From NCBI RefSeq assembly GCF_027789125.1, contig NZ_JAQFVF010000022.1:62001-126000 (forward strand): a stretch of 64,000 bases of DNA. The letters run 5' to 3'. Below, piece by piece: positions 52,105 to 59,971 of the stretch. The position numbers and the translations under genes are program-made. The notes under the pieces are model-generated. The model had not been told where the DNA came from. It ran no database searches and saw only the letters and a list, made by a program, of their open reading frames with translations. Source of the stretch: Paenibacillus aestuarii. GTDB taxonomy: Bacteria; Bacillota; Bacilli; Paenibacillales; NBRC-103111. How positions within the stretch are numbered: position 1 is the stretch's first letter; each line of letters opens with the position of its first letter.

Positions 52105-52845
52105 ATGGATAAAATCGCCGTTATTTCCGATATACATGGCAACATGCCTGCATTGGAGTCCGTCTTAGCCGATATTCAGCAGCGCGGCATTTCCCGGATC
52201 ATCTGCCTCGGCGATTTGGTCGGCAAAGGCCCTCACCCCGATCAGGTGGTCGATTGTATCCGGGAAGTATGCGACTTGGTCATTCAAGGAAATTGGGATG
52301 ATTTCATCGGCAATCCGACTACTGATCCTGTCCTAAGCTGGCACCAGCAGCGTTTGGGCGGGGGGCGCATGGCGTATCTGAAGGAGCTGCCGTTTAGCTG
52401 CGAGTTTTGGATGAGCGGCAAGTTTGTCCGCTTGTTTCACGCATCGCCGCGAAGCGTCTACGAACGGATTCAGCCTTGGGACCCGATGGAAAGCCGCTTG
52501 TCGATGTTTGAGCCCTCAGTCCGCAGCGCGGAACCGCGCAAGGCGGATGTAGCGGGGTATGGCGATGTACATAATGCTTATTTGCAAAACCTGGAAGGCC
52601 GCACACTCTTTAATGCCGGGAGCGTTGGCAATCCGCTGGATATGGCACAAGCCTCGTATGCAATTCTTGAAGGCGAATACCAGGGCAAAAAATCCGCGGC
52701 GCTGAACATTCAGCTCATCCGGGTGCCTTACGATATTGAGCTTGCCGTTCAGCAGGCGATTGATGAAGAGATGCCGGCTTTGGATCCTTATGTGATCGAA
52801 TTGCGAACAGGGCGATATCGCGGGCTTCAAAATGAACAAGCATAA
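52105..52845 (+). CDS. Calcineurin-like metallophosphoesterase (YfcE/MJ0936-like)
   Basis: A 246-residue dinuclear-metal phosphoesterase. Motifs are ISDIHGNMPAL (DxHxN), CLGDLVGKGPHP (GDxxxxG), GNWDD (GNxD), LFHASP (H) and GYGDVHNAY, where the usual GHTH metal motif is changed to GDVH. The later NAGSVGNPLD is typical of the family. The substrate is unknown (phosphodiesterase or phosphatase). ATG 52105 has AAAGGTGG upstream. It is 25 nt after the fusion gene and 15 nt before chorismate mutase, so the three are probably co-transcribed. Confidence 0.83.
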   Translation: MDKIAVISDIHGNMPALESVLADIQQRGISRIICLGDLVGKGPHPDQVVDCIREVCDLVIQGNWDDFIGNPTTDPVLSWHQQRLGGGRMAYLKELPFSCEFWMSGKFVRLFHASPRSVYERIQPWDPMESRLSMFEPSVRSAEPRKADVAGYGDVHNAYLQNLEGRTLFNAGSVGNPLDMAQASYAILEGEYQGKKSAALNIQLIRVPYDIELAVQQAIDEEMPALDPYVIELRTGRYRGLQNEQA

Positions 52846-52860
52846 AAGGAGAGACACCGC

Positions 52861-53139
52861 ATGAGTCACAGGGAGTTGAATGAGCTGAGAGCTCAAGTCG
52901 ATGAAATTAATGTTAAATTGCTGGAGTTATTAAATGAACGCGCGCGAATTGTGGAGAAAATCGGTGAGTACAAGCGCAGCGCAGGCATGCTGGATGTCTA
53001 TGATCCTAAGCGTGAACGCGAAAGTTTCGAGTATCTGACGCGCCGAAATCAAGGGCCTTTTGACGATGAGATGATTAAAAATATTTTCAAACAAATCTTT
53101 GATGAATCCTCCGAACTGCAAAAGCGGCAGCGGATTTAA
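52861..53139 (+). CDS. Chorismate mutase, AroQ class
   Basis: A 92-residue all-helical AroQ chorismate mutase (chorismate to prephenate, for Phe/Tyr synthesis). Active-site residues fit: LRAQVDEINVKLLELLNERARIV (Arg), KIGEYKR (Lys/Arg), and DPKRERESFEYL with QIFDESSELQ. It is not fused to DAHP synthase or prephenate dehydratase. AAAAGGAGAG lies ahead of ATG. It closes the operon, followed by a terminator. Confidence 0.88.
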   Translation: MSHRELNELRAQVDEINVKLLELLNERARIVEKIGEYKRSAGMLDVYDPKRERESFEYLTRRNQGPFDDEMIKNIFKQIFDESSELQKRQRI

Positions 53140-53154
53140 TAACGAATGGCCATT

Positions 53155-53180
53155 CACCTATTTCGCATAGGTGTTTTTTT
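53155..53180 (+). terminator. Intrinsic terminator after chorismate mutase
   Basis: CACCTAT pairs with ATAGGTG, followed by T7. Confidence 0.88.
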
Positions 53181-53243
53181 GTGTGAAAATTCGAACTCAG
53201 CCTCGGCACCCAGTGCTCGACAGGCGTTAAACGTCAACCGGCA

Positions 53244-53272
53244 TTGAGCCTGAACGGCATTTAGTATATGAT
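53244..53272 (+). promoter_or_regulatory. Sigma-A promoter of aguA-aguB
   Basis: TTGAGC (53244-53249), an exact 17-bp spacer and TATGAT (53267-53272) lie about 54 bp before aguA. Confidence 0.7.
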
Positions 53273-53325
53273 GATAGTCGGTACTTGCGTTTTTGGAAAT
53301 CACCTTAAAATTAAGATAAAGCGAG

Positions 53326-54369
53326 ATGGATGAGATGAACCCTAGAGATTTACACTATACAATGCCAGCAGAATGGACGAACCATGAGCGTACGTTCATT
53401 TCTTGGCCGGTACAAGCTTCCATGGTTTATCCTGAAGATTATGCGGTTGTGACAAAAGGCTACGCGGATTTGGTGAAAGCGATCGCCGAGTTTGAACCGG
53501 TGACCGTGATTGTGAATCCCTCGGATGCAGAGCAGGTGAAAGCTCTTTTCGATGAAACGAACGTGGAGTTTTTGACGATCCCGCATAATGATGCGTGGTT
53601 CCGCGACAACGGCCCAACCTTCGTGCTGAACGAGCAGCAAGAGATTGCTGGCGTGAACTGGAAGTTCAATGCATGGGGCGGCAAATACGCACCTTGGAAT
53701 TTGGACGACGAAGTCGCTCCGCAAATTATGGAGACCTACGGCGTGAAGCGCTTTGATGCTCCGATCGTCATGGAAGGCGGATCTATTCATACGGACGGAG
53801 AGGGCACGCTGCTGACAACAGAAGAATGTCTGTTGAATACGAACCGCAACCCGGAGTTGAGCTGTGAAGAGATTGAAGCCCATGTGAAAAACTTCGTGAA
53901 CGTGGACAAAATTATTTGGCTGAATAAAGGCTTGGATGGCGATGAAACAGACGGTCACGTTGATAATATTGCTTGTTTTGCAGCACCTGGCAAAGTGATC
54001 CTGCAAATGTGCTACGATCCAGCCGATGAGAACTACGCTATTACGCAAGAGAACTTGCAAATTTTGCGCAATGCGACGGATGCGAAAGGGCGTAAACTGG
54101 AGATCATTGAGATTGAACAGCCGCCGAAAACGTTTTTTGGCGATCAGCGCCTGACGCTGAGCTACCTGAACTTCTACTTCGTAAACGGCGGTATTATTTT
54201 GCCGGTGTTCGGGGGTACTGCGGAAGAAACGGATCGCAGAGCAGAAGAAGTGCTGAGCCAGGTGTTCCCTGATCGCAGAATTCGCAAAATTAACGGAATG
54301 TCCATTATTAAAGAGGGTGGCAACGTCCACTGTACGACGCAGCAAATGCCGGCCAGCGGCAGAGGCTAA
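53326..54369 (+). CDS. aguA: Agmatine deiminase
   Basis: A 347-residue guanidino-modifying enzyme converting agmatine to N-carbamoylputrescine and ammonia. Family marks are MPAEWTNHERTFISWP at the start, NDAWFRDNGPTFV, MEGGSIHTDGEGTLLTTEECLLN, DGDETDGHVDN and the catalytic Cys in GGNVHCTTQQMP. The ATG at 53326 and one nine nt later are both possible; the ribosome-binding site is weak. It is followed 44 nt later by aguB, so agmatine is turned to putrescine in two steps. Confidence 0.94.
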   Translation: MDEMNPRDLHYTMPAEWTNHERTFISWPVQASMVYPEDYAVVTKGYADLVKAIAEFEPVTVIVNPSDAEQVKALFDETNVEFLTIPHNDAWFRDNGPTFVLNEQQEIAGVNWKFNAWGGKYAPWNLDDEVAPQIMETYGVKRFDAPIVMEGGSIHTDGEGTLLTTEECLLNTNRNPELSCEEIEAHVKNFVNVDKIIWLNKGLDGDETDGHVDNIACFAAPGKVILQMCYDPADENYAITQENLQILRNATDAKGRKLEIIEIEQPPKTFFGDQRLTLSYLNFYFVNGGIILPVFGGTAEETDRRAEEVLSQVFPDRRIRKINGMSIIKEGGNVHCTTQQMPASGRG

Positions 54370-54413
54370 GCGATAGACTTTTTATGACATAAGTATTTAA
54401 TGAGGTGAATGAA

Positions 54414-55289
54414 ATGAGAATGGTGAAAGTTGCGGCAACCCAAATGAGCTGCACCAGCAATATTGAAGAAAACATCCGTAAAGCCGAGGCTTTGGTTCGC
54501 AAAGCGGCAGCCGAAGGGGCACAAATTATTTTGATTCAGGAGCTCTTCGAGACTCCGTATTTCTGCCAAAAAGAGAAGTCCGATTATTACCATTACGCTA
54601 CGGAGCTTGAAAATAATAAGGCGGTTAACCATTTCCGCCAAATTGCCAAAGAGCTGCAAGTCGTGCTGCCGATCAGCTTCTACGAGAAAAAGAACTATGC
54701 TCGTTACAACTCGCTCGCTATGATCGATGCTGACGGGGAAGTGCTGGGCCTTTACCGCAAAAGCCATATCCCTGACGGTCCTGGGTATGAGGAGAAGTTT
54801 TATTTCAACCCTGGCGATACGGGCTTCAAAGTATGGAAAACCCGCTACGCCAAAATCGGCGTAGGCGTCTGCTGGGATCAGTGGTACCCTGAAGCAGCGA
54901 GATGTATGGCACTCATGGGCGCAGAGCTGCTTTTCTACCCGACAGCGATCGGTTCCGAGCCGCAAGACAGCGGGATCGACTCCAAGGATCACTGGCAAAT
55001 GTGCATGCTGGGCCATGCCGCGGCGAACCTTATCCCTGTCATCGCGTCGAACCGCGTAGGCAAGGAGACCGATGATGAGTCCAGCATTGATTTTTACGGT
55101 TCTTCGTTCATCGCCGGCCCGCAAGGCAATAAAATTGTGGAAGCCGGACGTATCGAAGAGACAACGCTGGTTGCTGAATTCGATCTGGATCAGCTGGAAG
55201 TTCAGCGCATCGAGTGGGGCATTTTCCGCGATCGCCGTCCGGATTTGTACAAGGCCATCGCTACGTACGACGGGAATCAGGTACTATAA
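54414..55289 (+). CDS. aguB: N-carbamoylputrescine amidase
   Basis: A 291-residue nitrilase-superfamily enzyme that hydrolyses N-carbamoylputrescine to putrescine, CO2 and ammonia. The catalytic triad is Glu (LIQELFETPYFC), Lys (YRKSHIPDGPGYEEKFYF) and Cys (GVGVCWDQWYPEAAR). ATG 54414 is chosen since GAGGTG lies six nt upstream; a GTG three codons earlier overlaps it. Forms the putrescine operon with aguA. The agmatine-forming decarboxylase gene is not in the window. Confidence 0.95.
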   Translation: MRMVKVAATQMSCTSNIEENIRKAEALVRKAAAEGAQIILIQELFETPYFCQKEKSDYYHYATELENNKAVNHFRQIAKELQVVLPISFYEKKNYARYNSLAMIDADGEVLGLYRKSHIPDGPGYEEKFYFNPGDTGFKVWKTRYAKIGVGVCWDQWYPEAARCMALMGAELLFYPTAIGSEPQDSGIDSKDHWQMCMLGHAAANLIPVIASNRVGKETDDESSIDFYGSSFIAGPQGNKIVEAGRIEETTLVAEFDLDQLEVQRIEWGIFRDRRPDLYKAIATYDGNQVL

Positions 55290-55306
55290 GATCATAAGTA
55301 AAATGA

Positions 55307-55344
55307 GGCAGGCTACCCATCATTAGGGGGACCTGCCCTTTTTG
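55307..55344 (+). terminator. Intrinsic terminator of aguA-aguB
   Basis: GGCAGG pairs with CCTGCC across an 19-nt loop, followed by CTTTTTGC. Confidence 0.7.
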
Positions 55345-55371
55345 CAAACTTCGAAAAAGGAAGATCAGCCT

Positions 55372-55992
55372 ATGCTTTATCCACTGCTGAAAGGTATTAT
55401 ACTAGGTTTGTCCATTGCGGCTCCCGTAGGACCGATCGGAATACTCTGTATACGTCGAACACTAACGCTTGGTCGGCTGCACGGGTTTCTGTCGGGATTG
55501 GGCGCAGCCACGGCGGATGCGTGCTATGGCTTCATGGCCGGCTTCGGACTGACGCTGGTCACGAGTTTTTTGCTGGATCAGCGCATGCTGCTGCAGGGCG
55601 CAGGTGGCTTGTTTCTGCTGTATCTTGGTGTTCAAACCTATCGCGCTAACCCCGCACGTGATCCGGCTAAAGCCAGCAGTAAGACTCTTTTCAAGTCGTA
55701 TGCCTCGACTTTGATGCTAACGATTACCAACCCGATGACGATTCTGTCGTTTGTCGGCGTCTTTGCCGGGTTGGGCATCGGCCATGAGCAGGGGAATTGG
55801 TTGTCGGCAACCTCATTGGTTGCGGGCGTTTTCATCGGCTCAGCGCTGTGGTGGCTGATGCTGTGCCTTGCCGTCGGTTTGCTGCGAGAGCGGCTGCATA
55901 CAGAGGCTTTTCGATGGATTAACCGCATTTCGGGTTCCATCGTCATTATATTTGGTATTCTAGCATTGCTGGGAATTATGAAGGGGGATTAA
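55372..55992 (+). CDS. LysE-family transporter
   Basis: A 206-residue membrane protein with six helices of the LysE/RhtB exporter family. It opens with GIILGLSIAAPVGPIGILCIRRTL, a family start with the conserved APVGPI-x-x-L-x-x-R, and has LMLTITNPMTILSFVGVFAGLG, the NP-x-x-I motif. The substrate is an amino acid or analogue, not known. ATG 55372 is chosen for AAAGGAAGA upstream. A second LysE-type gene follows after 10 nt, so the two may act as a pair. Confidence 0.85.
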   Translation: MLYPLLKGIILGLSIAAPVGPIGILCIRRTLTLGRLHGFLSGLGAATADACYGFMAGFGLTLVTSFLLDQRMLLQGAGGLFLLYLGVQTYRANPARDPAKASSKTLFKSYASTLMLTITNPMTILSFVGVFAGLGIGHEQGNWLSATSLVAGVFIGSALWWLMLCLAVGLLRERLHTEAFRWINRISGSIVIIFGILALLGIMKGD

Positions 55993-56002
55993 GAGCAAGA
56001 AT

Positions 56003-56608
56003 ATGATATCTGCAATTATTCATGCTTTTTTACTTGCAATTGGATTGATTATGCCTTTAGGTGTGCAAAACTTTTTTGTGTTTTCACAAGGGGCTGTCAG
56101 GGAAAGATGGATTTATGTGCTACCAATCGTGCTGACCGCTTCGTTATGCGATACGGTGCTCATTCTGGTGGCCGTGCTTGGACTTTCGGTCGTCGTGCTC
56201 AGCTTCGTGTGGATGAAAACGCTGCTTGTCATCGGCGGTACGATATTCCTGCTCTACATGGGCTTTTTATCGTGGAGGACGAAGCCGGAGGCCAAAAAGC
56301 AGGTGCAGGAGCATACAAGGCTAGGCAAAATGATTACATTCACGATGATGATCTCCATCCTGAATCCGCATGCGATTCTGGATACGGTAGGCGTGATCGG
56401 CACCAGCTCGCTAAGCTATACAGGGGCGGAAAAAGTAGCTTTCACCCTGACATGCATTGTGGTCTCATGGTTGTGGTTTTTTATGCTTGCTTTGACGGGG
56501 CGCCTCGTAGGGCTAAAGGATAAATCGGGCAAGCTAATCGCATACTTGAATAAAATCTCGGCGCTCGTCATGTGGGCAGCGGCTGTGTACTTAGTGACAA
56601 CCCTATAG
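56003..56608 (+). CDS. LysE/ArgO-type amino acid exporter
   Basis: A 201-residue six-helix exporter of the LysE/ArgO branch (arginine/lysine efflux). Marks are LAIGLIMPLGVQNFFVFSQG (the ArgO-type PLGxQNxFV start), LCDTVLILVAVLG, and MMISILNPHAILDTVGVIG. It differs from the neighbouring LysE-type gene in its first motif, so the pair is not a simple duplicate. Placement next to putrescine genes is suggestive of arginine/agmatine handling, but this is only context. Confidence 0.85.
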   Translation: MISAIIHAFLLAIGLIMPLGVQNFFVFSQGAVRERWIYVLPIVLTASLCDTVLILVAVLGLSVVVLSFVWMKTLLVIGGTIFLLYMGFLSWRTKPEAKKQVQEHTRLGKMITFTMMISILNPHAILDTVGVIGTSSLSYTGAEKVAFTLTCIVVSWLWFFMLALTGRLVGLKDKSGKLIAYLNKISALVMWAAAVYLVTTL

Positions 56609-56677
56609 ACGATGATAGCTTTGGCTGTAAGCTGAAGGCGCGCGAGAAAAATAGGATCTGGAATGGGGTGGTGCTGC

Positions 56678-57100
56678 ATGGATAATTCCAAGTATGAAAA
56701 GTATTTCTCCAATGACGGCTTTTGGGCGAAGCTGAAAAAAGGCGCAAAAGACGCGGGTATCAAAGTCATCTATACCGGCTTGCTGCTGTTTTACGCACTC
56801 GAAAGCAAGAAGACGCCGCTGAAAGCCAAAGTGCAGATTTACGGCGCGCTGGGGTATTTGATTTTGCCGCTGGATCTTGTCCCCGATGTGCTGCCGGTCG
56901 TAGGCTATGTGGACGATCTTGGTGCTTTGGCGCTTGCGCTCGGCGCTGTGGCGAAGAGCATCGACGATGACGTGAAGCGGAAGGCGAAAGACAAGCTACA
57001 CGAGTTTTTTGGCGAGGAAGCAGTGAAAAGCCAGGATGTCATTGACATTGAGGCGCAGCTGGTCGACAGCGAGGGAGAGGCTGGGCGTCGCGATACATAA
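56678..57100 (+). CDS. YkvA/DUF1232 family protein
   Basis: A 140-residue protein of the YkvA family. The DUF1232 core is KVQIYGALGYLILPLDLVPDVLPVVGYVDDLGALALALGAV, a hydrophobic hairpin with the conserved P-x-D-x-x-PD...G-x-x-DD pattern. It has a charged N-terminus and a C-terminal tail rich in Asp/Glu. Function unknown. ATG 56678 follows GGGGTGG; a GTG-type longer frame starts 15 nt earlier. A terminator follows. Confidence 0.82.
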   Translation: MDNSKYEKYFSNDGFWAKLKKGAKDAGIKVIYTGLLLFYALESKKTPLKAKVQIYGALGYLILPLDLVPDVLPVVGYVDDLGALALALGAVAKSIDDDVKRKAKDKLHEFFGEEAVKSQDVIDIEAQLVDSEGEAGRRDT

Positions 57101-57114
57101 GTGAGTTGAAGGGG

Positions 57115-57139
57115 AACTGCCTGTAGAGGGCAGTTTTTC
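57115..57139 (+). terminator. Intrinsic terminator after the YkvA gene
   Basis: AACTGCC pairs with GGCAGTT, followed by TTTCTTTT. Confidence 0.85.
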
Positions 57140-57214
57140 TTTTGGGATTATTTTACAGACGAGAATAGAGTTTCGTGGTATGATTTTTTTATGTTTAAAA
57201 AGTGAGGTGCTCTA

Positions 57215-57856
57215 ATGGGGAAAAAGATTGTCCGTGCACTTGTAGTTGTATTTGCTTTGGCTGTCGCTTTCTATGCCATCGTTCAATACGGCCTCTTTCG
57301 TGCTGATCAGGCAGGGCTTGTTGCTTTCAAGCTGCAGAAGCCTGACTTTCATCTGGCGCCTTGGGTGTATGTCCTCTATGCGCATATCGTGACTGCGGTG
57401 CTAGCGCTGGTGATTGGACCGATTCAGCTGTTCCGCAAACCGACCGGCACCAGAGTGAAGCGGCATCGCTTGCTCGGCTATTTGTATGTCGCTGCAATTA
57501 CGGTAAGCGGCTTGGTCAGCGTGTACCTGGCCTTGTATGCAACAGGCGGTTGGCTGGCCAGTTTGGGCTTTTTGGGCCTCGATGCCTGCTGGCTCGCGTC
57601 AACATGGGTGGCCCTGCGCAAAATCATGCTCAAAGATGTGGCGGCGCATAAAGCGTGGATGCTGCGCAGCTACGCGCTAACCTTTGCAGCCGTAACTTTG
57701 CGCGTATGGCTGGCGCCGCTGGTAATGGCCTTCGGCGACTTCGAGACGGGCTACCGGCTTGTGGCTTGGCTGTGCTGGATCCCGAACCTGCTGGTCATCG
57801 AGGCCGTGATCCGATCGCGAAAGGCAAATCAGCGTCCGCCGGCAGCGTCCGCTTAA
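57215..57856 (+). CDS. DUF2306 family membrane protein
   Basis: A 213-residue membrane protein with six helices matching DUF2306: VYVLYAHIVTAVLALVIGPIQLFR near 50-75, RVKRHRLLGYLYVAAITVSGL, LGFLGLDACWLASTW and DVAAHKAWMLRSYALTFAAVTLR. Conserved His and Arg residues at helix ends suggest cofactor or ion contact, but no function is known. An extended -10 (TGG-TATGAT) lies at 57176-57184. The end of the gene enters a long non-coding stretch. Confidence 0.8.
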   Translation: MGKKIVRALVVVFALAVAFYAIVQYGLFRADQAGLVAFKLQKPDFHLAPWVYVLYAHIVTAVLALVIGPIQLFRKPTGTRVKRHRLLGYLYVAAITVSGLVSVYLALYATGGWLASLGFLGLDACWLASTWVALRKIMLKDVAAHKAWMLRSYALTFAAVTLRVWLAPLVMAFGDFETGYRLVAWLCWIPNLLVIEAVIRSRKANQRPPAASA

Positions 57857-58206
57857 AGGCGCCTCGAAAGAACTGTGGCGCGGGGGAGGCGGGCTCAGCA
57901 GTGCAGGGCAGAGAAGGGAAGAGCAAGGAAGGGCAAGGCAAGGCAAGGTGCCCGGGTCGCCTGGAGGTGGTGCTAGGAGACGCCCAAAGCAGTGTATGCA
58001 AAGCGGGCGAACTGCTTTAAAGGCCGCGCGTGAGCGGCTGCGAGTGAGAGTAAAGCGAGAAATCCGCTTTAGAGGCTGAGCGCGGGTGGCTGAGAGTGAG
58101 TTTTTACATTTGCAGCGGCGCGACTTGGTTCTCTTGGAGGAAATTAGAGTGGTCATAACTGGGGAGTAACTCCACCGCTTACCAATACCAGTAGAACTAA
58201 AATCTC
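57857..58206. other. Gene-free stretch with purine-rich repeat
   Basis: The 805-bp gap between the DUF2306 gene and the small gene at 58662 holds no long coding frame. Its first part has a purine-rich tract (57902-57948) with repeated GGCAAG/GGAAGG units, then the hairpin pair of the repeat element (57981-58070). The second part holds the TetR-operator promoter and its leader, listed separately. Confidence 0.5.
57981..58070. repeat. Two-hairpin repeat element, copy 2
   Basis: CGCCCAAAGCAGT opens a hairpin (AAAGCAGT/ACTGCTTT, 57986-58018). Then, 67 bp after the start, AAAGCGAGAAATCCGCTTT (58052-58070) follows. The order and sequence correspond to copy 1 at 12181-12252, and the 19-mers match at 17 positions. 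Confidence 0.6.
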
Positions 58207-58213
58207 GAAGCAT

Positions 58214-58242
58214 TTGACAGACCGTCGGTCGGTATGTAATAT
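58214..58242 (+). promoter_or_regulatory. Sigma-A promoter with TetR operator in the spacer (operator 1)
   Basis: TTGACA (58214-58219), a 17-bp spacer and TAATAT (58237-58242) form a near-ideal promoter. The spacer and flank carry GACCGTCGGTCGGTATGTA (58220-58238), with the dyad ACCG-N5-CGGT, like the operators of TetR-family repressors. Bound repressor would block polymerase directly. Confidence 0.75.
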
Positions 58243-58595
58243 AGAGCTATCGACACACCAGTGGTCGGTTGGATGTTGGGTGCACCAATATACGTCTTAG
58301 AGGGCTTGCTCTGGTGAGAGAGTCTGGTTTTACATGCGAGTAGCAGGGCTTCAGCGCAAATTAGGCCAGGAGTTTAAGGCAATCCGCAATTACTTAGCAG
58401 ACAGGGGTAGCGGTGACAACAGTGGCAGCAGTAAAAACAATGACATGCAGTGACAACAATGTCATCAGGGTCGCACAATGCGTACTCAAACCATAATGAC
58501 TGGTTTGTGGCAAGGCCAAGCACAATAACATGCACGAAGCCGGCCACGAACTAAGGCCTTACACAGAGATCACAAATGGTACTAGGATAGACTTG
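58243..58595 (+). other. Long untranslated leader downstream of operator 1
   Basis: About 350 nt with no good start codon plus ribosome-binding site. It holds small dyads (ATGACAT/ATGTCAT near 58441-58466; CAAACC/GGTTTG near 58486-58506) and ACAA-rich direct repeats near 58418-58462. It could be a regulatory leader or a separate RNA made from the operator-1 promoter. Confidence 0.35.
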
Positions 58596-58614
58596 TACAT
58601 ACCGACCGACGGTC
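58596..58614. promoter_or_regulatory. TetR operator 2 (inverted copy of operator 1)
   Basis: TACATACCGACCGACGGTC is the exact reverse complement of the operator-1 19-mer, placed 376 bp further on and 48 bp before the small gene. The flanking promoter hexamers are degraded here, so it may be a second binding site for looping or a roadblock. Confidence 0.7.
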
Positions 58615-58661
58615 CCACGATGAGCTGTGTACGGTATTTTCAGAAAAGGAGATGTTAGAAG

Positions 58662-58790
58662 TTGACTCAACAGCAAGGGAATTTAAAAGGCTATAACGTA
58701 GTGGCGCAAATGGTTTGTGCGACTTTGAAGGGCAGCTGTCCAGGCTCTTATGCAGTTTTTTTGACAAGGGAGGCACTCCGAAATGTCTAA
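58662..58790 (+). CDS. Small protein of 42 residues, coupled to the membrane protein gene
   Basis: A TTG-initiated frame with AAAAGGAG ten nt upstream encodes 42 residues (start MTQQQGNLKGYNVV, end REALRNV) with two Cys. Its TAA overlaps the ATG of the next gene by 8 nt, a typical coupled arrangement. It has no signal peptide or clear helix and is not recognised. It would be the first gene downstream of TetR operators 1 and 2. Its shortness hides it from length-limited gene calls. Confidence 0.5.
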   Translation: MTQQQGNLKGYNVVAQMVCATLKGSCPGSYAVFLTREALRNV

Positions 58791-59280
58791 TATATTCCTA
58801 TGTCTCATCATTTTGCTGCTCATCGTTAGAAGCCAGCTGAGAGTGAAGCCTTTGAGAAGAAGCTTGTTCACTTTGCCGTTATTGCTATTGTTCTATGCCA
58901 TCTATTTGGCCGCTCAAGCCCATGTGCAGCCCGGTGAGGGAATATCTCTGGCCTTGAGCGCGCTGCTTGGCAGCGGTGTAGGTCTCTTTCAAGGACGTCT
59001 GACAAGAGTATATGTGGATAACTCGGTTTGGATGATGGCAGGCTCATGGGCTGGATTGGCTGTATGGCTGCTCTCTATTCCTTTGCGTTTCATCGTTCGC
59101 TACGGGTTTGTGGAGCTGTCCGGAATAGACGTGGTCTTGACGGGGGCCCAAGCATATGTGCCATTCCTGTTCTCGATTGCCGGAATCTTGCTTGGTAAAG
59201 TGTTGATGCTCTCGCTTCTATACCCCGAGCAGATGAGAGCCGCAGCAGTCGGAACTTTTAAGCATCATCGTGCCCGGTAG
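58783..59280 (+). CDS. DUF1453/CcdC-like membrane protein, probable TetR target
   Basis: A 165-residue membrane protein with about five helices. The N-terminal IVRSQLRVKPLRRSLFTLPLLL, then a loop near AHVQPGEGISLALSALLGSGVGLFQGRLTRVYVDN, resemble CcdC/DUF1453-type proteins in order and charge pattern, though the match is moderate. GGGAGG lies nine nt before the ATG. Two TetR operators lie upstream and the TetR gene follows after 95 nt, so it is the likely regulated gene, possibly in resistance to a membrane-active compound. Confidence 0.6.
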   Translation: MSNIFLCLIILLLIVRSQLRVKPLRRSLFTLPLLLLFYAIYLAAQAHVQPGEGISLALSALLGSGVGLFQGRLTRVYVDNSVWMMAGSWAGLAVWLLSIPLRFIVRYGFVELSGIDVVLTGAQAYVPFLFSIAGILLGKVLMLSLLYPEQMRAAAVGTFKHHRAR

Positions 59281-59309
59281 GCTCAAAATGATAATGGTCT
59301 CCTAGGCAC

Positions 59310-59337
59310 TTGACCATACCGACGGTTGGTATACAAT
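59310..59337 (+). promoter_or_regulatory. tetR-family gene promoter with operator 3
   Basis: TTGACC (59310-59315), a 16-bp spacer and TACAAT (59332-59337). The spacer holds ATACCGACGGTTGGTAT (59316-59332), sharing the CATACCGAC half with operators 1 and 2, so the regulator is probably self-repressed. Confidence 0.75.
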
Positions 59338-59374
59338 AAAGAGATTAAAAAGATAACATAACGGAGGCGCTCCT

Positions 59375-59971
59375 ATGACATCAGATACCACACAACGCAG
59401 CGCAAGCTTTCAACTCATCCTGGATACGACCGAACAACTGGTCAAAGAGAAAGGGTGCCGTCAGACGACACTGCAGGATATTATCGACCGTACAGGGCTA
59501 TCCAAAGGGGCGATCTATCATTATGTATCCGGTAAAGATGAGTTGTTCGGACTCATTCTGAAATCCAAAGCCGAGCAAATGAACGAGCGGTTCCAAGCGG
59601 CTGTAGCCGGGACGGTTGGTCCGGATGCCGTTCCGCCGATTCAAACGATTACGCAAGGTATGATTGCAAATACGGATAAGAACGATGTCGGCAGCAAGAT
59701 TTTTATTTATTTGCTCAGCCAAAATGAAAATCCCAAAATCGCGGAAATGCTGACGGATCTATATAACTTCTCTTTACGCATGGCCACGAGCTGGCTGGAG
59801 GTCGGCCAGAAGGCGGGTGCGATTCCGCCGGATATCGATGCGAATAGAGCTGCAGCGATTTTCATGACGTTTACTTACGGCATTAGGGTTCAAAATGTCA
59901 TTGCCGGAGATATGCATCAAGCACTGCAGGCTGATGAGGTGTTCAGGGTTATTTTTCGCTCTCTTCTGTAA
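59375..59971 (+). CDS. TetR/AcrR-family repressor
   Basis: A 198-residue TetR-family protein. The N-terminal helix-turn-helix is QTTLQDIIDRTGLSKGAIYHYVSGKDELF (about 29-57); the rest is a helical ligand pocket. Operators with a common CATACCGAC half-site occur in its own promoter and twice upstream of the small/membrane gene pair, so it very probably controls both. The ligand is unknown. Its last 23 nt overlap the 3' end of a convergent gene. Confidence 0.88.
   Translation: MTSDTTQRSASFQLILDTTEQLVKEKGCRQTTLQDIIDRTGLSKGAIYHYVSGKDELFGLILKSKAEQMNERFQAAVAGTVGPDAVPPIQTITQGMIANTDKNDVGSKIFIYLLSQNENPKIAEMLTDLYNFSLRMATSWLEVGQKAGAIPPDIDANRAAAIFMTFTYGIRVQNVIAGDMHQALQADEVFRVIFRSLL

Noticed and set aside
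53350-54345. 331-residue frame opposite aguA
   Set aside because: Antisense shadow of a gene with a clear catalytic Cys motif.
57655-58020. 121-residue frame over the end of the DUF2306 gene
   Set aside because: Alternative frame of the gene, running into the purine-rich tract; no start site.
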